Assembly: GCF_031458135.1 (NCBI RefSeq)
Contig: NZ_JAVDXW010000001.1
Location: 3,534,001 to 3,598,000, forward strand
Reading direction: 5' to 3'
DNA: 64,000 nucleotides
Source: Haloactinomyces albus
Lineage (GTDB): Bacteria; Actinomycetota; Actinomycetes; Mycobacteriales; Pseudonocardiaceae
Positions 1 through 7,228 of the stretch are shown here, piece after piece. Below the pieces are notes generated by a model that saw nothing but the letters and a program-made list of their open reading frames with translations, did not search any database and was not told the origin of the DNA. Made by a program: the position numbers and the translations under genes. Positions within the stretch are counted from its first letter, which is position 1, and the number at the start of each line of letters is the position of its first letter.

Positions 1-107
1 CGAAGGCGGAAGTCTTGGCTGCGATGGAGGAAGCACGTCGTAACAACACCGGCTCCGGCGTCACCATTGAAAGCATCCTGGCCGATAAGGACGCCGATCG
101 CCGATGA
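1..107 (+). CDS. Antitoxin of a VapBC-like pair, 3' end only
   Basis: The frame is open from base 3 to the TGA at 105-107, giving the last 34 residues of a protein that begins outside the window. The tail is charged (it ends DADRR) and contains EEARRNNTGSGVTIESIL. The stop overlaps the ATG of the PIN-domain toxin gene (ATGA), the classic translational coupling of toxin-antitoxin operons. By position this is the antitoxin that binds and neutralises the downstream RNase toxin and would repress the operon. The visible part is too short to assign the DNA-binding fold. Confidence 0.6.
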   Translation, partial: KAEVLAAMEEARRNNTGSGVTIESILADKDADRR

Positions 108-505
108 CCGATGCGGTTCTGGATGCTTCAGCGCTCGTGTTCGGACTGACGAGTGAAGCGCCGTCGGCTTCGGTGCTTCGGCAACGGTTTGTTCACCTCG
201 ATTGCCATGCTCCGCATCACATCGATGCCGAGGTGGGCAACGTGTTGCGCCGTAAGGAACGTCGCGGGGAATTGGACTCGCAGGCAGCCCTCACAGCCTT
301 GCGGGCAGTCAGGCATATGGTCGATCAGCGCTATCCCCATGCGGGTCCGTTGGCCGAAGCAGCATGGAGGCTGCGTGACTCGATCACTTTCTACGATGCG
401 CTGTACGTGGCTTTGGCGATGAACCTGGGCGCGCCCCTGATTACAGCCGATAAACGTCTCGCCGGGGCGCCCGAACTCTCCTGTGAGGTCGAAGTCGTGG
501 GGTGA
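104..505 (+). CDS. PIN-domain RNase toxin, VapC-like
   Basis: This 133-residue protein has the layout of a single PIN domain, the normal size for VapC. The four acidic residues that bind Mg in PIN nucleases are all present: Asp7 in LDASALV, Glu43 in DAEVGNVL, Asp98 in FYDALYVALA and Asp116 in TADKRLA. Family members cleave specific RNAs, often initiator tRNA or rRNA loops, and are held inactive by the cognate antitoxin. The start codon overlaps the stop of the upstream gene, so the two are translationally coupled. The RNA target cannot be read from the sequence. The catalytic set looks intact, so I expect an active enzyme. Confidence 0.85.
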   Translation: MTDAVLDASALVFGLTSEAPSASVLRQRFVHLDCHAPHHIDAEVGNVLRRKERRGELDSQAALTALRAVRHMVDQRYPHAGPLAEAAWRLRDSITFYDALYVALAMNLGAPLITADKRLAGAPELSCEVEVVG

Positions 506-543
506 TGTGTTCCTTGTTCACCCCACGATGTGCTCCGGCGCGC

Positions 544-969
544 TCACTCCTCCTGCGGGACGAGACGCAGGGCCACGGAGTTGATGCAGTAGCGCTGATC
601 GGTGGGCGTGTTGTAGCCCTCGCCCTCGAAAACGTGACCGAGATGGCTCAGGCAGGAAGCACACAGCACCTCGACCCGGACCATGCCGAGTGACCGGTCC
701 TCGCGCAGGATCACCGCATCGGAACTGCGCGGATCGTAGAACGAGGGCCAACCGCAGTGGGATTCGAACTTCGTCCCGCTGCGGAACAACTCCGCCCCGC
801 AGGCGCGGCACTCGTACACGCCGACGGTCTTGTCCTCGACATACCGGCCACTGAACGGAGGTTCGGTGGCTCCCTGGCGCAGGACCGCGTACTCGTTCTC
901 GTTGAGTTTCTCGCGCCACTCGCGGTCGGATTTCACGACTTTCGGGGTGGCTCCCACGACCGGATCCAT
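544..969 (-). CDS. msrB: Peptide methionine (R)-S-oxide reductase MsrB
   Basis: A 141-residue protein matching the whole MsrB fold. It would reduce the R epimer of methionine sulfoxide in proteins, a cytoplasmic oxidative-damage repair reaction using thioredoxin or an equivalent donor. Two zinc-binding CxxC pairs are visible (Cys54/Cys57 in CRAC, Cys103/Cys106 in CASC), as are the GWPSFYDP signature and the catalytic Cys128 in RYCIN. The start ATG is followed closely by the conserved N-terminal region. It stands alone on the minus strand, convergent with the toxin gene, with a small membrane-protein gene upstream on the same strand. Confidence 0.95.
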   Translation of the reverse strand: MDPVVGATPKVVKSDREWREKLNENEYAVLRQGATEPPFSGRYVEDKTVGVYECRACGAELFRSGTKFESHCGWPSFYDPRSSDAVILREDRSLGMVRVEVLCASCLSHLGHVFEGEGYNTPTDQRYCINSVALRLVPQEE

Positions 970-1045
970 ACTTCCACTCTAGACGAGAACAGCTCTGCAG
1001 GCTCGCTTCGGTGATTGCTTCGACCGATGCCGGACGAGGCACGTC

Positions 1046-1360
1046 TCAGCCTGCGAGGGTACCCAGTATGGGCACGATGGTGTTCCAGAGGGTGATGCCC
1101 ACCCCGACCAGTATCAGGAAAACGACGATCACCACAGCCAACCGACGATGTCCCCCGGCACGGTTGGCGCTCTGCGCGAAGTCCTCGACACCCTGCAGCA
1201 TGCCTTCGACCGTGGCTCGGGATTGCGGTTGTTCCACCCGATCGAGGTGCTCGGCGAACGCCTGCACCTCGGGATCACGCGGATCGAGCCCGATCAGGTC
1301 GTCGGCGAATCGGCCGGTGGGCTCCTCCGGCTCGTCACCTTGCAGGCCACTTCGTGCCAT
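1046..1360 (-). CDS. Small single-pass membrane protein, unknown function
   Basis: The 104-residue product has an acidic hydrophilic N-terminal two thirds (about residues 1-72) followed by one hydrophobic segment at about 74-95 rich in Val, Ile and Leu, so it is probably C-terminally membrane-anchored with its body in the cytoplasm. ATG at 1360 is preferred over upstream in-frame codons because the conserved-looking text begins MARSGLQG. The motif LDPRDPEVQAFAEHLD resembles short conserved actinobacterial proteins that I cannot name. It lies upstream of msrB on the same strand, 76 bp away, and might be cotranscribed with it. Confidence 0.6.
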   Translation of the reverse strand: MARSGLQGDEPEEPTGRFADDLIGLDPRDPEVQAFAEHLDRVEQPQSRATVEGMLQGVEDFAQSANRAGGHRRLAVVIVVFLILVGVGITLWNTIVPILGTLAG

Positions 1361-1571
1361 GGCTCCACGGTAACGCGTTGCCCGGGGATTCCGCGCCGAT
1401 GAGCTGCGCCGGTGTGCCCCGCAGACAGCGAGAGCGGGCTCGGCGGGATGCTCCCTCGGGGATACCGAGTGAGTTTCCCGGCACACACTGTCGCCCGACC
1501 GGCGGTATTACGGGTCGTCGGGAGTGCGCATCATCAGCATGATGGTGTTCACCCCGACACGGGAGGCCTTG

Positions 1572-1676
1572 ATGGTCCGGATCGACGACACCCACGTGCA
1601 CATCAACCTGGGCGGCTGCAACTGCTGCAGCAATTGCAGCGGGCCATCGTGCGGGTGCTGCTCCAGCTGTAGCTGA
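1572..1676 (+). CDS. 34-residue cysteine-rich peptide
   Basis: A short gene below usual annotation cut-offs. GGGAGG at 1561-1566 sits five bases before the ATG at 1572. The product starts MVRIDDTHVHINLGG and ends in a 20-residue tail containing eight cysteines with spacings C-x-C-C-x2-C-x4-C-x-C-C-x2-C. The leader half is acidic and free of Cys, so the peptide has a leader/core look. A perfect 14-bp terminator hairpin starts 11 bases after the stop, which supports a genuine transcription unit. It could be a metal-binding metallothionein-like peptide or a RiPP precursor. No modification enzyme is seen nearby, so neither reading is proven. Confidence 0.6.
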   Translation: MVRIDDTHVHINLGGCNCCSNCSGPSCGCCSSCS

Positions 1677-1687
1677 GGCCGTCGACA

Positions 1688-1723
1688 CGTGCCGTCCGGG
1701 GTAGCAGGCCCCCGGACGGCACG
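1688..1723. terminator. Perfect-stem intrinsic terminator, probably bidirectional
   Basis: A 14-bp perfect inverted repeat (CGTGCCGTCCGGGG and its complement) surrounds an 8-base loop. There is no T-run, as is common in actinobacteria. It lies between the cysteine-rich peptide gene on plus and the convergent lipoprotein gene on minus and would serve both. Confidence 0.8.
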
Positions 1724-1779
1724 GCGACGTGTCTTGGGCGAGGACGTACCGCAGCGCCACAGCCGACATCGCGGGGAGC

Positions 1780-3357
1780 TCATGCCGGACATGCCGTGTT
1801 CTCGGCCGGAAGGGTGCCGTGTACCAGGAACCGGCTGATGTTGGTGGTGACACAACGGGAGCGGCCGAGCGCCCCGTGCCCGGTGCCCTGCCAGTTGACG
1901 GTGATTCCGGCGGCGAGTTGATCGGCCATGCGGGTGCTGCTCAGCGCCGGAGTAAGCGGATCGGTGGCCGTGGCAACCACGGGTATGGGAGGCAGCGTCG
2001 GAGAGTCCGGAGTGGGCAACGATCGCTGCGGCACGGGCCAGAGCGAGCACTGGATGAGCCGTTGTGCGAACGTCCCGCCGAAGAGGGGAAACCGATCGAC
2101 CCACTCGGCGGCGATGTCGGTGCCGCGCTGTGGGGGGACTCGCAGCGTGGTGTCGTTGCACCGCGTGATGATCCGGGAATCGAGCCCCGGTGGATGGGTT
2201 GCATCGCCGTGCACCAGCGGGGACACCATGCGTGCGATTCCGGTGCCGTCGCCACGGTCGGCGGCTTCGAGAGCCCGAACAAGTTCGCCCCAGCGTTCCG
2301 GGGCGGCGAGGCCGAGCAGGATCGCTCGCACGAGTTCGCCTGCCGTCACCGGTGAATCGGCCCCGGGAAGCGGTGCTGCACGGGTTCGTTCGATCAGGTC
2401 CTCGACCGTCTTGCGCGGATCCGGGCCCAGGGGGCAGGAGCCATCCGTGCCGCATTGGTCGGCGAACGCGTCGAACGTTTTCTCGGCCGCGCGTGCCTGC
2501 TTCTTCGCTCGACCGATCGCATCCAGTGTGGGGTCCGGGGCACCGTCGAGTGCCATGCGTCCCACGGAGGCCGGGTAGCGCTGGGCGTAGGTGGTCAGGA
2601 CCCGGGATCCCTCGCCTCGCCCGATGGCATGCAAGTGGGGCACGCCCAACTCGATGCGGAGTTCCTCGAGATCGGCTGCGGTACGCCACGTGTCATAGGC
2701 CTGCGCTCGCTGCTCGAGTTCGAGGAGACATTCCTGGCTCGCGGAGCGCACCGAGTCGAGCAAGCGGTCGACTGCCGTCCGGTCGGTGGCCTGCGGATCG
2801 AATCCGACGATGGCCTCCCGCTCGGCCGGTGGAATGCATTCGGCGGGGTCGGAGCGTCCGCTGCCACGCCGGTCCACTCCGATGATTCTGAAGGTGGCCA
2901 GCATCTCCGGCGGAAGTTTCAGAGCCAGCCGTGCGGCGAAGGTCGTACCGGGGACTCCGCGGATGTCGTTGACGACGACGAGGGGAACCGAGCCGCTGCC
3001 GACTCCCAGCAGGGAGATCCGCGCGGTCCCACTACCCGGCGAGCCAGGCGGACTCAGGTCGGTGAGCAGCCGGGAACACGAGAAGGTCATCCCCTCCGGC
3101 AGGGTCGGCACACCGATGTCGAGACGGGTCTGCTCGGTGCACTCCCGCCAGTTCAGCGATCCCCGGGGCGGCGGACCCAGCGGTGGTACGGGCGCGGGCT
3201 TCGGAGCCGCCGCTGCCGGAGGGACCTGCTGCTCGGAGCCCCGATAGGCCACTGCCGGTCGCTCGGAGGGGCCCGCGGAGCAAGCCGTGATGAGGACGAG
3301 CGCCAGGGGCACGAGGAGGGCACCGAGCCGGTGAGTCCGGTGAGTGGTGCGCGGCAC
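1780..3357 (-). CDS. Lipoprotein, TAP-like alpha/beta-hydrolase lacking the Ser nucleophile
   Basis: The 525-residue product opens with a lipoprotein signal peptide ending LITAC, so Cys26 should be lipidated and the protein anchored outside the membrane. GTG at 3357 is chosen because AAGGAG lies a few bases upstream and the signal peptide follows directly. The rest matches secreted alpha/beta-hydrolases with a C-terminal TAP-like domain, related to mycobacterial and streptomycete tripeptidyl aminopeptidases. The oxyanion-region motif DRRGSGRSDP, the Asp region TATDPLTP and the His region GTGHG are present. The nucleophile elbow, normally GxSxG, reads GRGEG at residues 246-250, with Gly248 in place of Ser. 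Peptidase activity is therefore doubtful; a binding role is possible. Confidence 0.85.
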   Translation of the reverse strand: MPRTTHRTHRLGALLVPLALVLITACSAGPSERPAVAYRGSEQQVPPAAAAPKPAPVPPLGPPPRGSLNWRECTEQTRLDIGVPTLPEGMTFSCSRLLTDLSPPGSPGSGTARISLLGVGSGSVPLVVVNDIRGVPGTTFAARLALKLPPEMLATFRIIGVDRRGSGRSDPAECIPPAEREAIVGFDPQATDRTAVDRLLDSVRSASQECLLELEQRAQAYDTWRTAADLEELRIELGVPHLHAIGRGEGSRVLTTYAQRYPASVGRMALDGAPDPTLDAIGRAKKQARAAEKTFDAFADQCGTDGSCPLGPDPRKTVEDLIERTRAAPLPGADSPVTAGELVRAILLGLAAPERWGELVRALEAADRGDGTGIARMVSPLVHGDATHPPGLDSRIITRCNDTTLRVPPQRGTDIAAEWVDRFPLFGGTFAQRLIQCSLWPVPQRSLPTPDSPTLPPIPVVATATDPLTPALSSTRMADQLAAGITVNWQGTGHGALGRSRCVTTNISRFLVHGTLPAENTACPA

Positions 3358-3369
3358 GGGTACTCCTTG

Positions 3370-3380
3370 TTGCCGAAAAG
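3370..3380 (-). promoter_or_regulatory. TTGCCGAAAA motif in leader of the lipoprotein gene
   Basis: The plus strand reads TTGCCGAAAAG a few bases upstream of the ribosome binding site of the lipoprotein gene. The same core recurs at 12868-12887, 14190-14200 and 15510-15529. Its role is unknown; this copy lacks the full palindrome. Confidence 0.3.
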
Positions 3381-3648
3381 ACGTGTTGTGACCGTGCGAG
3401 GACGGTGGTGTACGCAGCGTCCCGATGGGGCGGGACACTGCTTCGCTGCTTCGGGTCAGCATCGCATGATCGGCGTGAGACTGGAGTGAGAGCGGTCGGC
3501 CTGCACGGTTTGTCGAAGGGCGACGCCGAGTACCGTGCGCCCGGGGCCGTTTCCGACACCGACGCGGCACCAGCGGCCCTTTCGAACGTAGAGCTCCCCT
3601 CGAACGGGACACGAGGGCAGGCGAGCACGGAGAGGAACCGGCACGAAC

Positions 3649-4590
3649 GTGACGCACATGGATGAGGCTTCGCCGGGTCGGCGTCTGTCCAGGGGCCGCA
3701 CCCACACCGCAGGGCGTGCTTTCGACGTGGTGCCGCCTCCCGTGTTCGTGGTGGTCAGCATGATCAGCCTGCAGGTGGGGGCGGCATTCGCGAAGCAACT
3801 GTTCGCCTTGGCCGGGGCTTCCGGGGTGAGCACCCTGCGACTGACGTTCGCCGCAGTGGTGCTGCTGGTCATCTGGCGCCCCTCGTTGCGTATGGACCGC
3901 AGGACGCTGCTGGTGGTCATCGGCTACGGGGCTGTGCTGGCTGCGATGAACATGAGTATCTACCAGGCGTTCGCGCGGATTCCGCTGGGTGTGGCGGTGA
4001 CCATCGAGTTCCTCGGACCGTTGTCGGTGGCGGTGTTCGGTTCACGCCGCAAGCTGGACGTCCTGTGGGCCGGGCTCGCCGCGGTGGGGGTCCTGCTGCT
4101 GTCCCGGATCGAGGGTGGCCTGGACCCCGTCGGAGTGGCATTCGCCCTGTTGGCAGGCGCCTTCTGGGCGAGCTACATCCTGATGGGAGCGAAGCTGGGA
4201 AACCACACCACCGGAGGATCGGGGCTCGCACTGGGAATGGCCGTCGGTGCGCTGGTGGCGATGCCGTTCGGCATTGTGGGCTCCGGTGCCGCTCTGGTGC
4301 AGCCCGCCGCGCTCGCCGTCGGTGTGCTGGTGGCGTTGATGTCCTCGGTGCTGCCGTACTCGCTGGAACTCGAGGCGTTGCGACGGATCCCTCCGCGCGT
4401 GTTCGGGGTGCTGATGAGCCTGGAACCGGCGGTTGCGGCGCTGGCAGGCTTGATCGTGCTGGAGGAGGCGCTCGGTGCTGTGCAGTGGCTGGCGGTCGGA
4501 TGTGTGGTGCTTGCCTCGGTCGGGGCGACCCGTGGTGGCGGATCGGAGCCGCAGCACGGTGCGGACTCGCGGGACACGGGCGCGAACTGA
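3649..4590 (+). CDS. EamA/RhtA-type drug and metabolite exporter
   Basis: A 313-residue integral membrane protein with about ten hydrophobic segments in two EamA repeats, the standard layout and length of the family. It resembles RhtA, the threonine/homoserine exporter: the repeat-1 text IEFLGPLSVAVFGSRRKLDVLWAGLAA and repeat-2 text SLEPAVAALAGLIVLEE carry the typical conserved Pro and Glu positions. It would export amino acids or related metabolites using the proton gradient. It is divergent from the lipoprotein gene, with a 291-bp gap holding promoters for both. The initiation codon is either ATG of MTHMD; the first is used. The substrate is inferred from family resemblance only. Confidence 0.85.
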   Translation: MTHMDEASPGRRLSRGRTHTAGRAFDVVPPPVFVVVSMISLQVGAAFAKQLFALAGASGVSTLRLTFAAVVLLVIWRPSLRMDRRTLLVVIGYGAVLAAMNMSIYQAFARIPLGVAVTIEFLGPLSVAVFGSRRKLDVLWAGLAAVGVLLLSRIEGGLDPVGVAFALLAGAFWASYILMGAKLGNHTTGGSGLALGMAVGALVAMPFGIVGSGAALVQPAALAVGVLVALMSSVLPYSLELEALRRIPPRVFGVLMSLEPAVAALAGLIVLEEALGAVQWLAVGCVVLASVGATRGGGSEPQHGADSRDTGAN

Positions 4591-4640
4591 GCACGGTCCC
4601 GGCCGCAGTACGCGCCCGTGCGGTTCGGGTTCGACGGTCC

Positions 4641-5267
4641 TCAACGCACCCGTTGCCGAGGCGCTCGATCCAGTTCGAGGCGGATGGCCGTGGGCACGAT
4701 GGAGGTATCCAGGGTCTGTCGGGCCTTGGCCAGTACCTCCTGGTCCAGCTGCTCCCAGACACGGCGTATATCGGTCCCCTGCTGCAGCGACAGGACCAGG
4801 CGGAGACTCGGATCCCGGGGGGTTCCCGCCATTCGCACGCGAAACCGGGTGACACCACCGATCGAGCGAACATCGCTCCGGATCGCCTCGGTCAGCGCCG
4901 CGGCCGTGACGGTGGTGCTTCCGGAGGGAGTACTGCCCAGCCGCAGCTGCGGCCTGCCTTCGAACCGCAGAGCACGCTTGGCCCACCAGATCCCGATCCC
5001 CAGAAGGACGAGGCCCAGCGCGATCGCGGCCGCGGTCGCGGCTCGGGGATGGGTGCGTAGCCATTGGGCCGCGATGGGGTCGAGCACCGTGCGCTGCGCT
5101 CGGAAAATGCCGAGCAGGCCCGCGCCCACAAGCAGCGCGAACGTGCCGCCGAGCAGCGCCAGCACACCGATCACGGCCGTCACGCCACGTTCGAAGCCCA
5201 GTGACCGCCCGGTCGGCGTCGAGCTGGGATCCGCATCGGACTTCCTGTCGAGCTGATGAGCGGTCAT
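4641..5267 (-). CDS. amaP: Alkaline-shock membrane anchor protein AmaP-like
   Basis: The 208-residue product has two hydrophobic segments (about residues 30-55 and 78-98) and a cytoplasmic C-terminal domain ending in basic residues. This is the layout of actinobacterial AmaP, which tethers Asp23-type proteins to the membrane. It is the last gene of a seven-gene operon and overlaps the preceding gene by four bases. In staphylococci AmaP recruits Asp23 to the membrane and loss induces cell-wall stress; the same job is inferred here. The name rests on context and topology more than on a diagnostic motif. Confidence 0.75.
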   Translation of the reverse strand: MTAHQLDRKSDADPSSTPTGRSLGFERGVTAVIGVLALLGGTFALLVGAGLLGIFRAQRTVLDPIAAQWLRTHPRAATAAAIALGLVLLGIGIWWAKRALRFEGRPQLRLGSTPSGSTTVTAAALTEAIRSDVRSIGGVTRFRVRMAGTPRDPSLRLVLSLQQGTDIRRVWEQLDQEVLAKARQTLDTSIVPTAIRLELDRAPRQRVR

Positions 5268-5800
5268 CGGCGCTCCTTCGCGGGACGTACCGTGACCGAG
5301 ATCTTCGGCGTGGTGCGCAACGGCAGATTCCGCACCGATTCCTCGGCGAGTTCGGTGAGTCGATCGTGGAGTTCGCCTGCCTGGGTGTGCTCACTCGTGG
5401 CCCTGACCCGGATCCGTCCACGGGTGGCGGTCACCGAGGCCGTGGCGACACCGTCCTGCTCGCGGACCTGGTGGCCCACGACTCGCGCCAGGGACCCGGG
5501 GGTGGTGGTGACGGTGACTTCCGGAGCGGGGTCATGGAGCCGGATGTCGTTGCGGCCGGCTTTCCCGGCGAGGACCAGCAGGATGATCCCGACCAGGGCG
5601 ACGATCGCGGCGGTGCTGCGGACGGGTACGTCGTTCCAGGCCAGCTGCCGCAGAGCGGTCCTGATCGAAGGCCAGGGGACCAGCAGGTAGTCGGGGCCCG
5701 GTCGCAACCACGCCCAGGCGAGTTCGAGCACCAGCAGGGCTCCGGCCGCTGCCAGGGCCAGGCCGAGTAGTGTCGTGATGAGGCGGACCAGTGCACGCAT
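5264..5800 (-). CDS. DUF6286 membrane protein of the Asp23 operon
   Basis: A 178-residue protein with two transmembrane segments (about 7-29 and 63-80) and a C-terminal domain of about 95 residues. The tail SVTATRGRIRVRATSEHTQAGELHDRL suggests an Asp23/AmaP-like alpha-beta fold. Family members always sit in Asp23-AmaP operons of actinobacteria. Its stop overlaps the start of the amaP-like gene, and it follows the Asp23 gene by only a few bases, so it is cotranscribed. The role is unknown; a second membrane anchor or regulator of the Asp23 layer is the natural guess. Confidence 0.75.
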   Translation of the reverse strand: MRALVRLITTLLGLALAAAGALLVLELAWAWLRPGPDYLLVPWPSIRTALRQLAWNDVPVRSTAAIVALVGIILLVLAGKAGRNDIRLHDPAPEVTVTTTPGSLARVVGHQVREQDGVATASVTATRGRIRVRATSEHTQAGELHDRLTELAEESVRNLPLRTTPKISVTVRPAKERR

Positions 5801-5804
5801 GCTC

Positions 5805-6218
5805 TCACTCCACTCGTGGCGCGGGTGCGTCCGGCACCAGTGCCGAGATGGTCACGTCGATCGAACGGACGTGGCAGTCGGCGATTCGGCTCAGTTCTTC
5901 GTGGACGCGCTCGCGCACCAGGCGCATCGTTTCGCCCACCGGAGTCGGGTATCGCAATGCGAGGTCCAACCGGACGCGGAGTTCGCTTTCCGGGCCGGAC
6001 AGCCGGGCACTGGCACCGTGCTCGCCGAATCCGACTCCGGCAATCCTGCGCCGCACGCGGACGATGCCGGACACGCCGTCGGCAGCGTGTTCGGCGATCT
6101 TGCGGAGCACGGCACGGTCGATGGTCAGCCGACCGCGCTCGGCCTGCTCGGTCTGGTCGCTCCGCTCGGGCGGGGAGTCGTCGGGAGCGTCGAGTGCCGG
6201 GTCCACGGCCGAGCTCAT
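5805..6218 (-). CDS. Asp23/Gls24 family envelope stress protein
   Basis: A 137-residue soluble protein with the Asp23 domain in its C-terminal 105 residues. Typical features are IDRAVLRKIAEHAADGVSGI at the start of the domain and LRYPTPVGETMRLVRERV followed by VRSIDVTI in the last strand-helix-strand unit. Asp23 proteins form membrane-associated assemblies and rise under alkaline or cell-wall stress. The start overlaps the stop of the preceding 59-residue gene. It is one of three Asp23-like proteins in this operon, which suggests heteromeric assembly. Confidence 0.85.
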   Translation of the reverse strand: MSSAVDPALDAPDDSPPERSDQTEQAERGRLTIDRAVLRKIAEHAADGVSGIVRVRRRIAGVGFGEHGASARLSGPESELRVRLDLALRYPTPVGETMRLVRERVHEELSRIADCHVRSIDVTISALVPDAPAPRVE

Positions 6219-6394
6219 CGGTCCCGCCCGCGCCCGAAGAGATCACCGAGGTCCATCTCGCCGTCGACGAACCGGCCGATGATGAGACCGATCGCGCCGA
6301 CGACCAGCGTGATCAGGAACGCGACGAATCCGCCGATGGCCCCCGCGAGTCCGAGGACGAGCCCGGCGATCAGTCCGGTATGCGTTGCGTTCAT
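6215..6394 (-). CDS. Small DUF2273-like membrane protein
   Basis: A 59-residue protein made of two close hydrophobic stretches (about 6-25 and 27-41) followed by the short charged tail FVDGEMDLGDLFGRGRDR. Small two-helix proteins of the DUF2273 type accompany Asp23 genes in many Gram-positive genomes, and the position between two Asp23 genes fits. ATG at 6394 has AGGAAGG at a good distance upstream. Its stop overlaps the next gene. It may be a further membrane partner; no enzymatic feature is present. Confidence 0.75.
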   Translation of the reverse strand: MNATHTGLIAGLVLGLAGAIGGFVAFLITLVVGAIGLIIGRFVDGEMDLGDLFGRGRDR

Positions 6395-6461
6395 GAGAGA
6401 GCCTTCCTGGAATCTGTGTGAACCGCTGTCATGTCGGCGCCGGACGTCGGTGACGTCGGCC

Positions 6462-6782
6462 TTACCGAACTCGAGGAGCTCGCCTCTTGCGGGCACACCG
6501 GGTACGGAGACGTTGCACCAGGCCACGTAAACCTCGGGGGCGGGCCACCACGACGATGGGTGCGTCGCCACGGTCGGACGTTCCTGCCGGATGCTCCGCA
6601 CCCGGCCGTTCACGGTCTCGCGCGGCACGGAGTTCGGCCAGTCCGGCGGCGAACACGTCCGGATCACCACCGACATCGGGATGATGCCTGCGGACGAAAG
6701 CGCGCAGCGCCGCTTGCGCGGTCGCGGCGGCGTGCTCCTGTTCGCCGGAATCGTGTGCGGGTTTTCCGGTGGTCATGGTCAT
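6462..6782 (-). CDS. J-domain-like small protein in the Asp23 operon
   Basis: The 106-residue product contains ALRAFVRRHHPDVGGDPDVF followed by a helix AAGLAELRAARD. This is the helix-HPD-helix text of a J domain, which normally stimulates Hsp70 ATPase, but it is short and lacks the usual zinc-finger and substrate domains. The C-terminus is basic and ends RKRRAPRVR. The start overlaps the stop of the upstream Asp23-like gene (ATGA), so the gene belongs to the operon. MTMTTG at 6782 and MTTG six bases later are both possible starts. Whether it binds DnaK is unknown; the HPD triplet is intact, which makes it plausible. Confidence 0.65.
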   Translation of the reverse strand: MTMTTGKPAHDSGEQEHAAATAQAALRAFVRRHHPDVGGDPDVFAAGLAELRAARDRERPGAEHPAGTSDRGDAPIVVVARPRGLRGLVQRLRTRCARKRRAPRVR

Positions 6783-7126
6783 GAATCCGCTTCCCGCTCG
6801 GTGCCGTGCTCCTCTTCGGTGGTGACGACGTCGCTGACCGTGATGTCGATGGCGACATCACCGGCCACCATCGCGACCCGATGTCGCAGTTCGGAGATGA
6901 TCTCGGGCAGTGGCCGGTCCAGCCGCAGCGTCACCGAGACCTCGATGGGCTCGCCCGGTGCTCCCGTTCGCACACCCGTGACCCTGCGGCCGGGCAGGGG
7001 GGTGGCGATCACACCGAACTCACCACCGTGCAACCTGAGTACGGAAGGGTGCTGCAGGACCGTCTCGGCCACGCGGTCGGCGAGCTCCGCCCGAGTCTCG
7101 TTCGAGCTGTTGTGTGCTGCCGTCAT
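6779..7126 (-). CDS. Divergent Asp23/Gls24-like protein
   Basis: A 115-residue soluble protein with Asp23-like order: the helix ELADRVAETVLQHPSV, a strand-rich middle, then RLDRPLPEIISELRHRVAMV and the terminal strand AIDITVSDVV. It is more divergent than the other two Asp23 proteins of the operon, with an acidic tail. It lies 102 bp after the first gene of the operon and overlaps the J-like gene. It probably forms part of the same membrane-proximal assembly; no catalytic motif is visible. Confidence 0.7.
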   Translation of the reverse strand: MTAAHNSSNETRAELADRVAETVLQHPSVLRLHGGEFGVIATPLPGRRVTGVRTGAPGEPIEVSVTLRLDRPLPEIISELRHRVAMVAGDVAIDITVSDVVTTEEEHGTEREADS

Positions 7127-7228
7127 CGGTGGTGTCCTTCACGGCGTGTGCGGCGGCCGCGGTTTCCGCCCATGCACGGGCCCGAGCATGTCCGGAGGGG
7201 GTCCGGTGGGCCGGGCGTGCCGGAACGG

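Noticed and set aside
3600-3648. GTTT...GAGTAC as a SigF-type promoter before the EamA gene
   Set aside because: The -10 has a mismatch at a conserved G, so it was not counted.
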